From contig NZ_JADBEC010000002.1 of the NCBI RefSeq assembly GCF_014873945.1, positions 1,054,001-1,118,000 on the forward strand: DNA of 64,000 bases. The letters are read 5' to 3'. Made by a program: the position numbers and the translations under genes. The number at the start of each line of letters is the position of its first letter. Positions within the stretch are counted from its first letter, which is position 1. Source of the stretch: Rhizobium viscosum. Its GTDB lineage: Bacteria; Pseudomonadota; Alphaproteobacteria; Rhizobiales; Rhizobiaceae. The notes below the pieces were generated by a model. It saw nothing but the letters and a program-made list of their open reading frames with translations, did no database searches and was not told the DNA's origin. Shown here one piece after another: positions 35,618-43,757 of this stretch.

Positions 35618-36394
35618 ATGCCCGGTGTAACCCGACTTTCGGTCCGCAATATCAGAAAGAGCTTTGGCACCCATGAGGTGCTGCGCGGCATCTCGCTCGA
35701 TGCCGAGGATGGCGACGTGATTTCGCTGCTCGGCGCGTCGGGCTCCGGCAAATCCACCTTTCTGCGTTGCATCAACCTGCTTGAAGTGGCGAGCGACGGC
35801 GAAATCTGGGTCGATGGCGAACATATCGAGATGATCCATAAGAACGGCAAGACAAAACCGGCGAGCCAGAAGCAGGTCGATCATATCCGCTCCGAACTCG
35901 GCATGGTCTTCCAGTCCTTCAATCTCTGGTCCCATATGACGATCCTGCAGAATGTCATCGAAGGACCGGTCCATGTCTTGAAGCGGCCGCGGGCCGAATG
36001 CATCGCCGAAGCCGAAGCGCTGCTCGAAAAGGTCGGCATTGCCGACAAGCGCCATGCCTACCCAGCGCATCTCTCGGGCGGCCAGCAGCAGCGCGCAGCG
36101 ATCGCCCGTGCGCTCGCCATGAAGCCGAAGGTCATGCTCTTCGACGAGCCGACTTCGGCGCTCGATCCGGAACTGGTCGGCGAAGTGCTGCGCGTCATGC
36201 GCGCGCTCGCCGAAGAGGGCATGACGATGCTCGTCGTCACGCACGAAATGAGCTTTGCCCGCAATGTCTCCAACCGCGTCGTCTTCATGCGCGAAGGGCT
36301 GGTCGAAAGCAGCGGCACACCGAACGAAATGTTCGGAGGCGGCGCATCGCCGGCTTTCCGCCAGTTCATCGGCCATTTCGGAAGCGGCCAATGA
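35618..36394 (+). CDS. Polar amino acid ABC importer, ATP-binding protein (HisP-like)
   Basis: The 258-residue single-domain ATPase has Walker A GASGSGKST, the Q-loop GMVFQSFNLWSHMT, signature LSGGQQQR, Walker B VMLFDEPTSALDP and the switch histidine VVTHEMSFA. The insert HIEMIHKNGKTKP is typical of HisP. ATG at 35618 has TTGGAG upstream and is preferred to GTG 35603. Its stop overlaps the lyase-like gene by four bases, so importer and lyase are translationally coupled. Confidence 0.93.
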   Translation: MPGVTRLSVRNIRKSFGTHEVLRGISLDAEDGDVISLLGASGSGKSTFLRCINLLEVASDGEIWVDGEHIEMIHKNGKTKPASQKQVDHIRSELGMVFQSFNLWSHMTILQNVIEGPVHVLKRPRAECIAEAEALLEKVGIADKRHAYPAHLSGGQQQRAAIARALAMKPKVMLFDEPTSALDPELVGEVLRVMRALAEEGMTMLVVTHEMSFARNVSNRVVFMREGLVESSGTPNEMFGGGASPAFRQFIGHFGSGQ

Positions 36395-37884
36395 CCATTG
36401 TGATCGACAGGGTTGCCGGCTGGCGCGATATCGCGCGCGTGGCCGAGGGGGAAACGCTTGCCCTATCGCAGGCGGCTTGGGATCGTGTCGCGCATGCGAG
36501 CCGCATCGTCGAGCAGATCGTCGAGACCGGTGTCAGGGCCTATGGCATCAATACCGGTGTTGGTGCGCTTTCTGACACCGTGGTCGACAGGGCCTCGCAG
36601 AGCAGGCTGTCACGCAACATCATTCTCAGCCATGCAGTTGGCGTCGGCGAATTGCTGGCACCGCGCGAGGTGCGCGCCATCATCGCCGCACAGATCGCCA
36701 ATTTTGCCCACGGGCATTCCGGGGTGCGCCCTGAAATCGTCCGCCATCTCGCCACTTTTCTCGAAAAGGGCTGCATTCCCGACGTTCCCTCCAAGGGTTC
36801 GGCGGGCTACCTCACCCATAACGCCCATAATGCGCTGGTGCTGATTGGCGAAGGCAGCGCCCGCGTTAAGGGAGACAGTATGAGCGGCCGCGACGCGCTT
36901 GCCGCCATCGGCCTCGAACCGCTGGTGCTCGGTGCCAAGGAGGGTCTGAGCCTCGTCAACGGCACGGCCTGCGCAACCGGGCTCGCAGGCGTTGCCCTAG
37001 CACGTGCCGAGCGGCTGCTCGACTGGGCTGATGCGATTGCAGCACTGACGCTTGAAGCGGCCGGCGGCCAGATGGCGGCCTTCGATGCTGCCGTTCTGGC
37101 ACTGCGTCCTTCCAAGGGCATCGCCAGCGTCGGCGCCTCGCTGCGCGCCCGGCTCGCCGGCAGCGGGCTGATATCAGCTGCGACAGGCAAACGGACACAG
37201 GATGCGCTCAGCCTGCGCTCGATCCCGCATGCCCATGGTGCTGCGCGCGATGTCTTCGATATTACCGCCCTCGTCGTCGATCAAGAGCTTGCCTCCGTCA
37301 CCGACAATCCCGCTGTATCAGGCACGCCGGAGGAGCCGATCATATCCTCCGAAGCACATGCCGTAGCCCCTGCCCTTGCACAGGCCGCCGATAGTCTTGC
37401 GACGGCCCTCGCTCAGATTTCCGCCATGAGCGAGCGGCGCATGGACCGCCTCGTCAATCCGCTCGTGAGCGGCCTGCCGCCATTCCTGGCAAGCGATGCC
37501 GGCAGCAATTCCGGCCTCATGATCGCGCAATATACGGCAGCAGCCCTTGCCAACGAGAACCGGCGGCTTGCCGCACCTGCTTCGACCGATGGCGGCATCA
37601 CATCCGGCCTGCAGGAGGATTTCCTGGCGCACCCGACGGCTGCCGCCAACAAGCTTCTCGCACTGATCGACAATGCCGAATATATCCTGGCGATCGAATT
37701 GATGGCGGCTGCGCAGGCCCACGAATTTCTCGTCGGTACCGCGTCGAGGGCGACGGGCACGGATGCCATCTACAAAGCCGTTCGCGCGATCGTGCCTGCC
37801 TATGCCGATGATCGGCCGCTTTCGCGCGACATCGAAGCCTTGCGCGGACTGATCCGTGAGACCGCGGCACCGGCAATTCCCTGA
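36391..37884 (+). CDS. Histidine/aromatic ammonia-lyase paralogue lacking the MIO serine
   Basis: A 497-residue protein of the HAL/PAL family. It keeps the active-site loop YGINTGVG, TDNP, a GLQEDF glutamate and the overall length. However, where true HutH has Ala-Ser-Gly in GSVGASGDLAPLAH, this protein reads PSKGSAGYLTHNAH, giving Ser137-Ala138-Gly139. The central serine that becomes the MIO electrophile is gone. The tyrosine of QDPYCIRC is leucine here (QDALSLRS), and PQVDG has become PHAHG. It is therefore unlikely to be a normal histidine ammonia-lyase. From memory, ergothionase is a HAL-fold enzyme that works without MIO and eliminates trimethylamine, so a betaine or other activated imidazole amino acid is a possible substrate. 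Coupled by ATGA to the importer ATPase. Confidence 0.85.
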   Translation: MTIVIDRVAGWRDIARVAEGETLALSQAAWDRVAHASRIVEQIVETGVRAYGINTGVGALSDTVVDRASQSRLSRNIILSHAVGVGELLAPREVRAIIAAQIANFAHGHSGVRPEIVRHLATFLEKGCIPDVPSKGSAGYLTHNAHNALVLIGEGSARVKGDSMSGRDALAAIGLEPLVLGAKEGLSLVNGTACATGLAGVALARAERLLDWADAIAALTLEAAGGQMAAFDAAVLALRPSKGIASVGASLRARLAGSGLISAATGKRTQDALSLRSIPHAHGAARDVFDITALVVDQELASVTDNPAVSGTPEEPIISSEAHAVAPALAQAADSLATALAQISAMSERRMDRLVNPLVSGLPPFLASDAGSNSGLMIAQYTAAALANENRRLAAPASTDGGITSGLQEDFLAHPTAAANKLLALIDNAEYILAIELMAAAQAHEFLVGTASRATGTDAIYKAVRAIVPAYADDRPLSRDIEALRGLIRETAAPAIP

Positions 37885-37893
37885 GGAGAGTTC

Positions 37894-39024
37894 ATGACCG
37901 CCAGCTTCGACGTCGCCGTTATCGGCCTCGGCGCAATGGGGAGTGCGGCGCTCGCCTTTCTGGCAGCCCGCGGTGTCAAGGCGATCGGCTTCGATGCCTA
38001 TTTTCCGGCTCATGCGTTGAGTTCGTCGCATGGTGACAGCCGCCTCATCCGGCTCGGCTATTTCGAGGACCCGTCCTATGTGCCGCTGCTCAAGCGCGCC
38101 TACCAGAACTGGCGATCGCTGGAAGCGCGCCTGCGCACCGAGATCCTGACGATAACAGGCGTGCTGCAGATCGGCGCACCGGACAGCAAGATCGTTGCCG
38201 GTACGCGCGCTTCCTCCGAACTCCACGGCCTAGCCCACGAGGCGCTGGACAAGGCGGAGATGGCGCGCCGCTTTCCGGCTTTTCAACTCGATGATCATGA
38301 GATCGGCCTGCTCGACCCGCAGGGCGGCTATCTTCGCCCCGAAGCTGCGGTCATGGGCTACCTGAAGCTCGCCGCAGAGGATGGCGCGGTCTTGCATTTC
38401 GGCGAAAAGATCACAGCAATCGAGCCCGATGATGCCGGTGTGACAATCGTCTCCGGAGCCGGGCGGTATCGAGCGGGAAAGATCGTGGTGGCGACCGGAT
38501 CATGGATTGCCGAACTGATACCCCAACTGAAGCAGGCGGCGGTGCCAATCCGTCAGGTGGTCGCCTGGTATCAACCGCAGGATGGCTTTGCGACGCAGCC
38601 GCAGCGCATGCCCTGTTTCCTGCGGGATGAAGGTGCCGAAGGCTCCTATTTCGGTTTTCCCGCCATCGGCGTCGACGGCGTGAAGATCGGCAAACACGCA
38701 CATTTCCGGGAGCCAATCGATCCCAACAAGCCAAACCCGCCCGTCAACGATGCCGACCGGGATTTGCTTGACAGCTTCATCAGGAAGCGTGTTCCAGCTG
38801 CGGCCGGCCTTCGCATGAAGGAAACGACCTGCCGCTATACGATGCTACCGAGCGAGGATTTTCTTCTCGACCATGTGCCAGGCGAAAAGAACATTGTCGT
38901 CGCCTCCCCCTGCTCCGGCCACGGCTTCAAGTTCACGAGCGTCGTCGGCGAAATCCTGGCGGATCTTGCCATTGATGGGCAGACCGACCTGCCTATCAAT
39001 GCCTTTTCCTTTGCCAAGATCTAG
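37894..39024 (+). CDS. Monomeric sarcosine oxidase / N-methyl-L-tryptophan oxidase-like flavoenzyme
   Basis: The 376-residue flavoprotein starts with the FAD dinucleotide fold (VAVIGLGAMGSAA). It keeps SSSHGDSRLIR, whose His and Arg line the active site in monomeric sarcosine oxidase, the Cys in ETTCRYTMLP that covalently holds FAD, and SGHGFKF near the end. The family oxidises N-methyl amino acids (sarcosine, N-methyltryptophan) to the free amino acid with formaldehyde and hydrogen peroxide. It starts 10 bases after the lyase-like gene (ATG preceded by GAGGAG), so both probably act on the imported compound. Confidence 0.88.
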   Translation: MTASFDVAVIGLGAMGSAALAFLAARGVKAIGFDAYFPAHALSSSHGDSRLIRLGYFEDPSYVPLLKRAYQNWRSLEARLRTEILTITGVLQIGAPDSKIVAGTRASSELHGLAHEALDKAEMARRFPAFQLDDHEIGLLDPQGGYLRPEAAVMGYLKLAAEDGAVLHFGEKITAIEPDDAGVTIVSGAGRYRAGKIVVATGSWIAELIPQLKQAAVPIRQVVAWYQPQDGFATQPQRMPCFLRDEGAEGSYFGFPAIGVDGVKIGKHAHFREPIDPNKPNPPVNDADRDLLDSFIRKRVPAAAGLRMKETTCRYTMLPSEDFLLDHVPGEKNIVVASPCSGHGFKFTSVVGEILADLAIDGQTDLPINAFSFAKI

Positions 39025-39216
39025 AATCGCGGGCGGCAGCCCGGAGGGCATCAGCCGCTGAGTAAGCCGCTTACGGGGGGAAGAACTCGTGGATGATCTC
39101 AGATCGTCTGTCGGCAGATGAAGGTGGGACGCCGCGTGATGGGCAAAGTCCATGATCGCTTTTAAGCGTATTGGCGCGACGACCTATCTCTAGTGGCAAG
39201 CCGGTGAGGACAAAGA

Positions 39217-40086
39217 TCAACCGTCGAGCACAAATCGAGAAAATGCCAAAGCGTTCCGCGCATCCTCGTCCATTTTTCCTTCGTCCGCGCCTTCGCTGAG
39301 ATCACGCCACACTCTGATGTCAGACCCGATCGTTCCGCCTGTCTTTACGAACGGTTCCATGACAACGGCACCCGAGTAATTGATAGCGCGAAGGGCGAGA
39401 CCGATCTCGTGCCAAGGTATTCTGCCTTTACCTGGGACGCGGCGATTGCTCTCACCCGTGTGGAAATGTCCGAGCAGCGGGCCGGCAGTACGGATCGCCT
39501 CGCCGAAGCTATCCTCCTCGATATTCATGTGGAACGTATCGAGCATCACTTTAACATTCGACTTGCCGACATCGTTCACGAATGCCACGCCTTCTGCGGC
39601 AGTGTTGAGAACGTGATTTTCAAAGCGATTGAGCACTTCGATGCAAAGATTGATACCCAGGTTTCCGGCGAAGTCTGCAATGCCGTGAATGCCTTCGACC
39701 CCCCGCGCCCGATCGCCCTCCTTGTCGACTGGCTTGGAGTAGTCCACCGGCCAATAGGAATGGAGCGCTCCACCAATTGTCTTGATATCGAGCTTTGCGA
39801 CATTTGTGAGTGTCTGCTCGAAGAATGCCTTTCCCGCCTGGCGCACCGCAATGTCCGGTGACGACAGATTCTTAGTCTTCGACGGGCCGATCCCGGCCGT
39901 CAGGATGATGTTGTTATCCTTGGCAGTCTGTCTGATTTCTGCGAGTTCGGCATCGCTGTATTCATTGATGTGATGTGCAGCGACCTCGATGACGTCGAAG
40001 CCAAGTTTCGCGACCTTTTCGACATAGGGGCCAAACTTGGCGCTCCACTCATGTTCCCAGTAAGAATAGTAAATCCCGTGTTTCAT
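39217..40086 (-). CDS. dpe: D-allulose (D-psicose) 3-epimerase
   Basis: The 289-residue TIM-barrel epimerase agrees almost throughout with my memory of the Agrobacterium D-psicose 3-epimerase, including length, the KHGIYYSYWEHEWSAKFGPY opening and GALHSYWP. Catalytic Glu in CIEVLNRFENH and Glu in VVMEPFVKTGG, and metal ligands in LDTFHMNIEE and GHFHTGESNRR, are present. It interconverts D-allulose and D-fructose with a divalent metal. ATG at 40086 follows GGAGACTCCT. It is the last gene of the operon. Confidence 0.95.
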   Translation of the reverse strand: MKHGIYYSYWEHEWSAKFGPYVEKVAKLGFDVIEVAAHHINEYSDAELAEIRQTAKDNNIILTAGIGPSKTKNLSSPDIAVRQAGKAFFEQTLTNVAKLDIKTIGGALHSYWPVDYSKPVDKEGDRARGVEGIHGIADFAGNLGINLCIEVLNRFENHVLNTAAEGVAFVNDVGKSNVKVMLDTFHMNIEEDSFGEAIRTAGPLLGHFHTGESNRRVPGKGRIPWHEIGLALRAINYSGAVVMEPFVKTGGTIGSDIRVWRDLSEGADEGKMDEDARNALAFSRFVLDG

Positions 40087-40180
40087 AGGAGTCTCCAAGT
40101 TTCAGTTGTAGATCCCGCCGATCGTCCTTGGCGGGGTTGACGGTGGACTATCGCGGCGACCTCCGGTCGGCCTGGACGGA

Positions 40181-40828
40181 TCAGTTGTTCTCGATGTGGA
40201 GATCGGGCTCGGCGCTTCCGGCCACGATTGCAAGGCCGTTCGGCAGATCGTTCTCTTCGACCTTCCGGCGAATTTCCGCAGCGTCCAGGCCGTAGCTCCG
40301 CCAGCGGTTTTGAAGTCTCTGCCGCAGATGATCCTCGTCCGCGTCAACAAAAACCGTGAAGTCGAAAATCTCTTTCAGCTTGTCCCAGGGAGCCTGTCGC
40401 GCAAGCAGGTAATTACCCTCGCAGACTATGATCTTCGTAGACTGAGGAATGAGACTGCCGCCGGCGCGAGCAATCTCGATCGAGCGGTCGAATACCGGAA
40501 CGGCAACAACGTCATCCTCGTTGGCCTTCAGGCGCTTGAGCATGTGGCGCAAACCATGCGCATCGAATGTGTCGATTGCTCCCTTGTAGGGGCGGCGGCC
40601 CATCTGCTCCAAGACGGCATCGTCGTAGTGATATCCGTCCATCGGGAACAGAGCAGCTTCCAGATGGTGGTCGTTGTTGATCGCTTGAACGGCACGCTCT
40701 GCGAGAGTCGATTTGCCTGAACCCGGCGCACCCGCAATCGCTATCAGAACTCTCCGACCGCCGTTTTGCGCAAAGCGCTGAACCGCGATCTTTGTGATCT
40801 TCTGCGCGTTTTCATCAATTTTGCTCAA
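40181..40828 (-). CDS. P-loop sugar/nucleoside kinase (FrcK/uridine kinase-like)
   Basis: A 215-residue kinase of the phosphoribulokinase/uridine kinase family: Walker A AGAPGSGKST near residue 33, then FPMDGYHYDD and the lid-region R-rich stretch. The start is TTG at 40828, chosen because GGGAGG lies six to seven bases upstream. In rhizobia similar kinases (FrcK) accompany fructose ABC importers. Here it may phosphorylate the ketose made or imported by this operon. Confidence 0.8.
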   Translation of the reverse strand: MSKIDENAQKITKIAVQRFAQNGGRRVLIAIAGAPGSGKSTLAERAVQAINNDHHLEAALFPMDGYHYDDAVLEQMGRRPYKGAIDTFDAHGLRHMLKRLKANEDDVVAVPVFDRSIEIARAGGSLIPQSTKIIVCEGNYLLARQAPWDKLKEIFDFTVFVDADEDHLRQRLQNRWRSYGLDAAEIRRKVEENDLPNGLAIVAGSAEPDLHIENN

Positions 40829-40897
40829 TCAGTTCCTCCCATTGCCTCTCCGCATTTTCGGCGGCTAACACCATCTGGAAACGCCAACCATTCGAAG

Positions 40898-41746
40898 TCA
40901 GGCCAGTTGATATTGTGCGGCCTTGTTGCGTAGGAATGAGAGGCCGTTGCCCATGACTTCGTCCTCGTCACGCGCGACCGGGCGCCACGTCGATATGTCG
41001 CCGGCCATCTCCGGCGGCATGCTGACGAAGCTCTCCAACGTCAGCGCCCCCTTGAAGCCGATCGCAGACAGAGCAGCGAAAATCGAATCCCAGGGGACGT
41101 TTCCTGCTCCGGGCGTTCCGCGGTCGCTCTCAGACAAATGCATGTACTTGAGATGCTCACGCGCAACGAGAATGCCGTTGGCGGCCCCTTTTTCCTCGAT
41201 GTTCATGTGGAATGTGTCGAGGTGGACAAAGACGTTGTCCATTCCGATGCGTTCGACCAGGGCCACGGCCTGTTCGGCCGAGTTGATCAAATGGCTCTCG
41301 TATCGGTTCACCGCTTCCACACCGAATTGGATACCCTGGGCCTTGGCCTGCTTGGCTGCAGCTCCAAGCGCATGAGCAACGTTGTCATATTCTGCCTGTG
41401 TCGGCGGAACGCCCGTGCGTTCGTTGGTGCCGCCGTAAGTGACACCCGTAAGCGCCTCGGCTCCCATCAGGGCCGCCTTGTCGATTGCCACCTTCAGGTG
41501 CTCAATTGCGGCCTCGGGCCGGACGGATGCCCAGGCGGCCTGCGGCAACACGAGCGAACATGCCGCACGCAGGCCATGCTTTTCCAGGAGCTCGCGTGTA
41601 TGCCCGGCATCTACCGATGCGGCGTCTGCCAGCGGAATTTCAATGAATTCCATGTTGTATCTGGCTGCACCGGCAATGGCTCGCTCCGCGCCTGCGCGGT
41701 CCCAGTTCATTGTCCACATGCTTGCGTGAATACCGAACCCTTGCAC
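40898..41746 (-). CDS. Sugar 3-epimerase/isomerase, tagatose 3-epimerase-like
   Basis: A second TIM-barrel epimerase of 282 residues, only distantly similar to the allulose epimerase at 39217. It keeps the family's GVEAVNRYESHLINSAEQA glutamate, LDTFHMNIEEKG metal site, MHLSESDRG and the second glutamate in LTLESFVSMP. The start is taken as GTG at 41746 (MQGFGIHASMW) with AAGGGG upstream; GTG at 41752, overlapping the permease stop, is the alternative. A much longer frame to 42190 reads through the permease gene and is not real. Candidate substrates are L-ribulose, D-tagatose or a related ketose. Confidence 0.85.
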   Translation of the reverse strand: MQGFGIHASMWTMNWDRAGAERAIAGAARYNMEFIEIPLADAASVDAGHTRELLEKHGLRAACSLVLPQAAWASVRPEAAIEHLKVAIDKAALMGAEALTGVTYGGTNERTGVPPTQAEYDNVAHALGAAAKQAKAQGIQFGVEAVNRYESHLINSAEQAVALVERIGMDNVFVHLDTFHMNIEEKGAANGILVAREHLKYMHLSESDRGTPGAGNVPWDSIFAALSAIGFKGALTLESFVSMPPEMAGDISTWRPVARDEDEVMGNGLSFLRNKAAQYQLA

Positions 41747-41748
41747 GG

Positions 41749-42744
41749 TCACCCCTTCTTTCTGCGCGATGCGATGTAGGTTGAAACGATGGTTCTTGCC
41801 GCCATGACGACGATCATCAGCACGCCCCAGAGTGCTGTCGCGAGATGCTGGTTTGCGCCCATGAGATTGAGGCCGGAAGACAGAAGCTGGAGCACGATAA
41901 GCGCCACGAACACCGGCAACACACGGCCAAACCCGCCGAACGGATTGATGCCGCCGAGAAACGCCGCAAGCACCGTGATCAACAGATAGGACTCGCCGTG
42001 GCCGACGCGGACCGAGTTGAAACGGGCGAGCATGATAACGCCGGCGACCGCGCACATCAGGCCCGAAAGCGTGTAGACCAGAACCAGGATGCGGCGCGTA
42101 TTCAGACCGGAGTAGCGTGCCGCCTCGATATTTGAACCGACCATCAGCAGCCCGAAGCCGAGTTTGAAGCGCGTCAGCAGGAGCTGCCACAGGCCAACGC
42201 AGGCGATGAAGATCAAAAGCGGGATCGGCAATCCCAGGATCGAACCATGCCCGATCGGAGCGATGAAGGAAGGGAATCCGGACACATCGCCGCCGCGGGT
42301 CAGAAACTCGCCGAGGCCACGCAGAAAGATCATCATGGATAGGGTGACGAGAATTGGATGCGCCCGTGTGTAGGCGATCGCAGCACCGGTCATCAGCCCG
42401 GCGGCACTACCGGTGGCGAGTGCGGCAAGGATACCGAGCAGGAACGCGCCTGGAGACGCGTCGGCCCCGCCATACATCTGCATCACCGAGGCTGCTGCCA
42501 ATCCGGAAAGGTTTGCCGTGAAGGTGATGGAGAGGTTGATCCCACCGGTCAGGAGCGGAAGCAGCATGGCGAGCGTGAGAAGCCCGAGTTCGGGAAGTTG
42601 GAAGGCGACCGAACCGAATGTTGCAGCGGAGATGAAATTGTTTGCGGCCAGACCGAAGATGACGATCACCGCCACGAATGCGATAGCCGGTCCGGTCATA
42701 TCGGCGCCGAAGGTGGCGTTGAACTTTTGAGCCATGGCCTTCAT
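41749..42744 (-). CDS. Sugar ABC importer, permease 2
   Basis: A 331-residue RbsC-type permease with LLTGGINLSITFTANLSG and a C-terminal FLGGINPFGGFGRV contact loop. About nine membrane segments are seen. It overlaps the preceding permease stop by four bases and slightly overlaps or abuts the epimerase start. Confidence 0.9.
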   Translation of the reverse strand: MKAMAQKFNATFGADMTGPAIAFVAVIVIFGLAANNFISAATFGSVAFQLPELGLLTLAMLLPLLTGGINLSITFTANLSGLAAASVMQMYGGADASPGAFLLGILAALATGSAAGLMTGAAIAYTRAHPILVTLSMMIFLRGLGEFLTRGGDVSGFPSFIAPIGHGSILGLPIPLLIFIACVGLWQLLLTRFKLGFGLLMVGSNIEAARYSGLNTRRILVLVYTLSGLMCAVAGVIMLARFNSVRVGHGESYLLITVLAAFLGGINPFGGFGRVLPVFVALIVLQLLSSGLNLMGANQHLATALWGVLMIVVMAARTIVSTYIASRRKKG

Positions 42745-43757
42745 TGATGCGTACCCCTACTCTTGGCGCTGCCCTTGGCGAGAAACGGGAAAAGCTTGTC
42801 GATCCGTGCGGACGAGAGCGTGATGGCGATGAGGATGATCGCGCCGACGATCATCTTGAATGCAAAGGGCGACACGCCCATCAGGTTGAGACCGTTTTGG
42901 GTGATCGAGACCATCAAGACGCCGAGGACACAGCCGATGACCGAGCCCTTGCCGCCACCGAGCCTCGCGCCGCCGAGAACCGTAGCCGCCAGGACATCCA
43001 GCTCCCGGCCATAGAGGGCGTTCGGAACGACTTCCTCGGCATAGTGGGCCTGCATCAATCCGGCGATCCCGGCCATGAGACCCATCCAACCGAACGAAAT
43101 GTAGTGCATCGCCGCAATGTTGATCCCGAAGCGGCGTGCCCCTTCCGGATTGTCACCAAATGCGTATAGCTGCCGTCCGACGGTGGTGCGCGAAATCATG
43201 AACCAGGTCGCGAGGCAGCAAAGGATCATGACGACGACAGGCAGTGTCAGCTCGATCCAGGAGCCGTCAGCCATCTCGCGTTCGAAAAATACCACGCGCG
43301 TCGTCAGCCATTCCGGCAGGTCGTAGATCGACACGCCCTTGGTGAAGAACATCAGCAGCCCGAAGAAGATGTTGAAGGTCGAGATGGTTGCGACGATCGA
43401 GATGATATGCAGCCGGTAAACCAGGGCCGCATTGATCAGACCCAGGCCAATGCCGATGGCGCCGGCGATGATGAAGCCTTCCGCCCAGTTGCCGCCGCCC
43501 AATGCGCCGAGGGCCAGCGCGGTGACGTATTGGACCACCGAGGCGGCGACAGCAAAGGAAATGTCAATCCCGCCCGAGATCAGGACGACGAGAAGGCCAA
43601 CGGCAAAGATGATGTTGACGGCCGAGACGTTCAGCACATCGAACGCGTTCGAGATCGTAAAAAACCGATCGGTGGCCAAAGACAGCCCGACGCAAAGCAC
43701 AACCATGACCGCCAGAAGCGTGAATTCCGTTGTGTGTCCAAGGATCAGCCTACGCAT
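42741..43757 (-). CDS. Sugar ABC importer, permease 1
   Basis: The 338-residue RbsC-type permease has LLVVLISGGIDISFAVAAS and TVLGGARLGGGKGS. ATG at 43757 (MRRLILGHTTEF) overlaps the ATPase stop by eight bases; the frame start at 43850 lies well inside the ATPase gene and is unlikely. Two different permeases imply a heterodimeric channel, as in autoinducer-2/rhamnose-type importers. Confidence 0.9.
   Translation of the reverse strand: MRRLILGHTTEFTLLAVMVVLCVGLSLATDRFFTISNAFDVLNVSAVNIIFAVGLLVVLISGGIDISFAVAASVVQYVTALALGALGGGNWAEGFIIAGAIGIGLGLINAALVYRLHIISIVATISTFNIFFGLLMFFTKGVSIYDLPEWLTTRVVFFEREMADGSWIELTLPVVVMILCCLATWFMISRTTVGRQLYAFGDNPEGARRFGINIAAMHYISFGWMGLMAGIAGLMQAHYAEEVVPNALYGRELDVLAATVLGGARLGGGKGSVIGCVLGVLMVSITQNGLNLMGVSPFAFKMIVGAIILIAITLSSARIDKLFPFLAKGSAKSRGTHQ

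Noticed and set aside
35998..36390. N-terminal extension of the HAL-like protein inside the importer ATPase gene
   Set aside because: It is out-of-frame ATPase sequence (His/Arg-rich); the family-like N-terminus begins at the ATGA overlap at 36391.
41753..42190. N-terminal extension of the second epimerase up to 42190
   Set aside because: The extra 146 residues read through the permease gene in another frame and look like frame-shifted membrane-protein sequence; the conserved protein begins at GTG 41746 or 41752.
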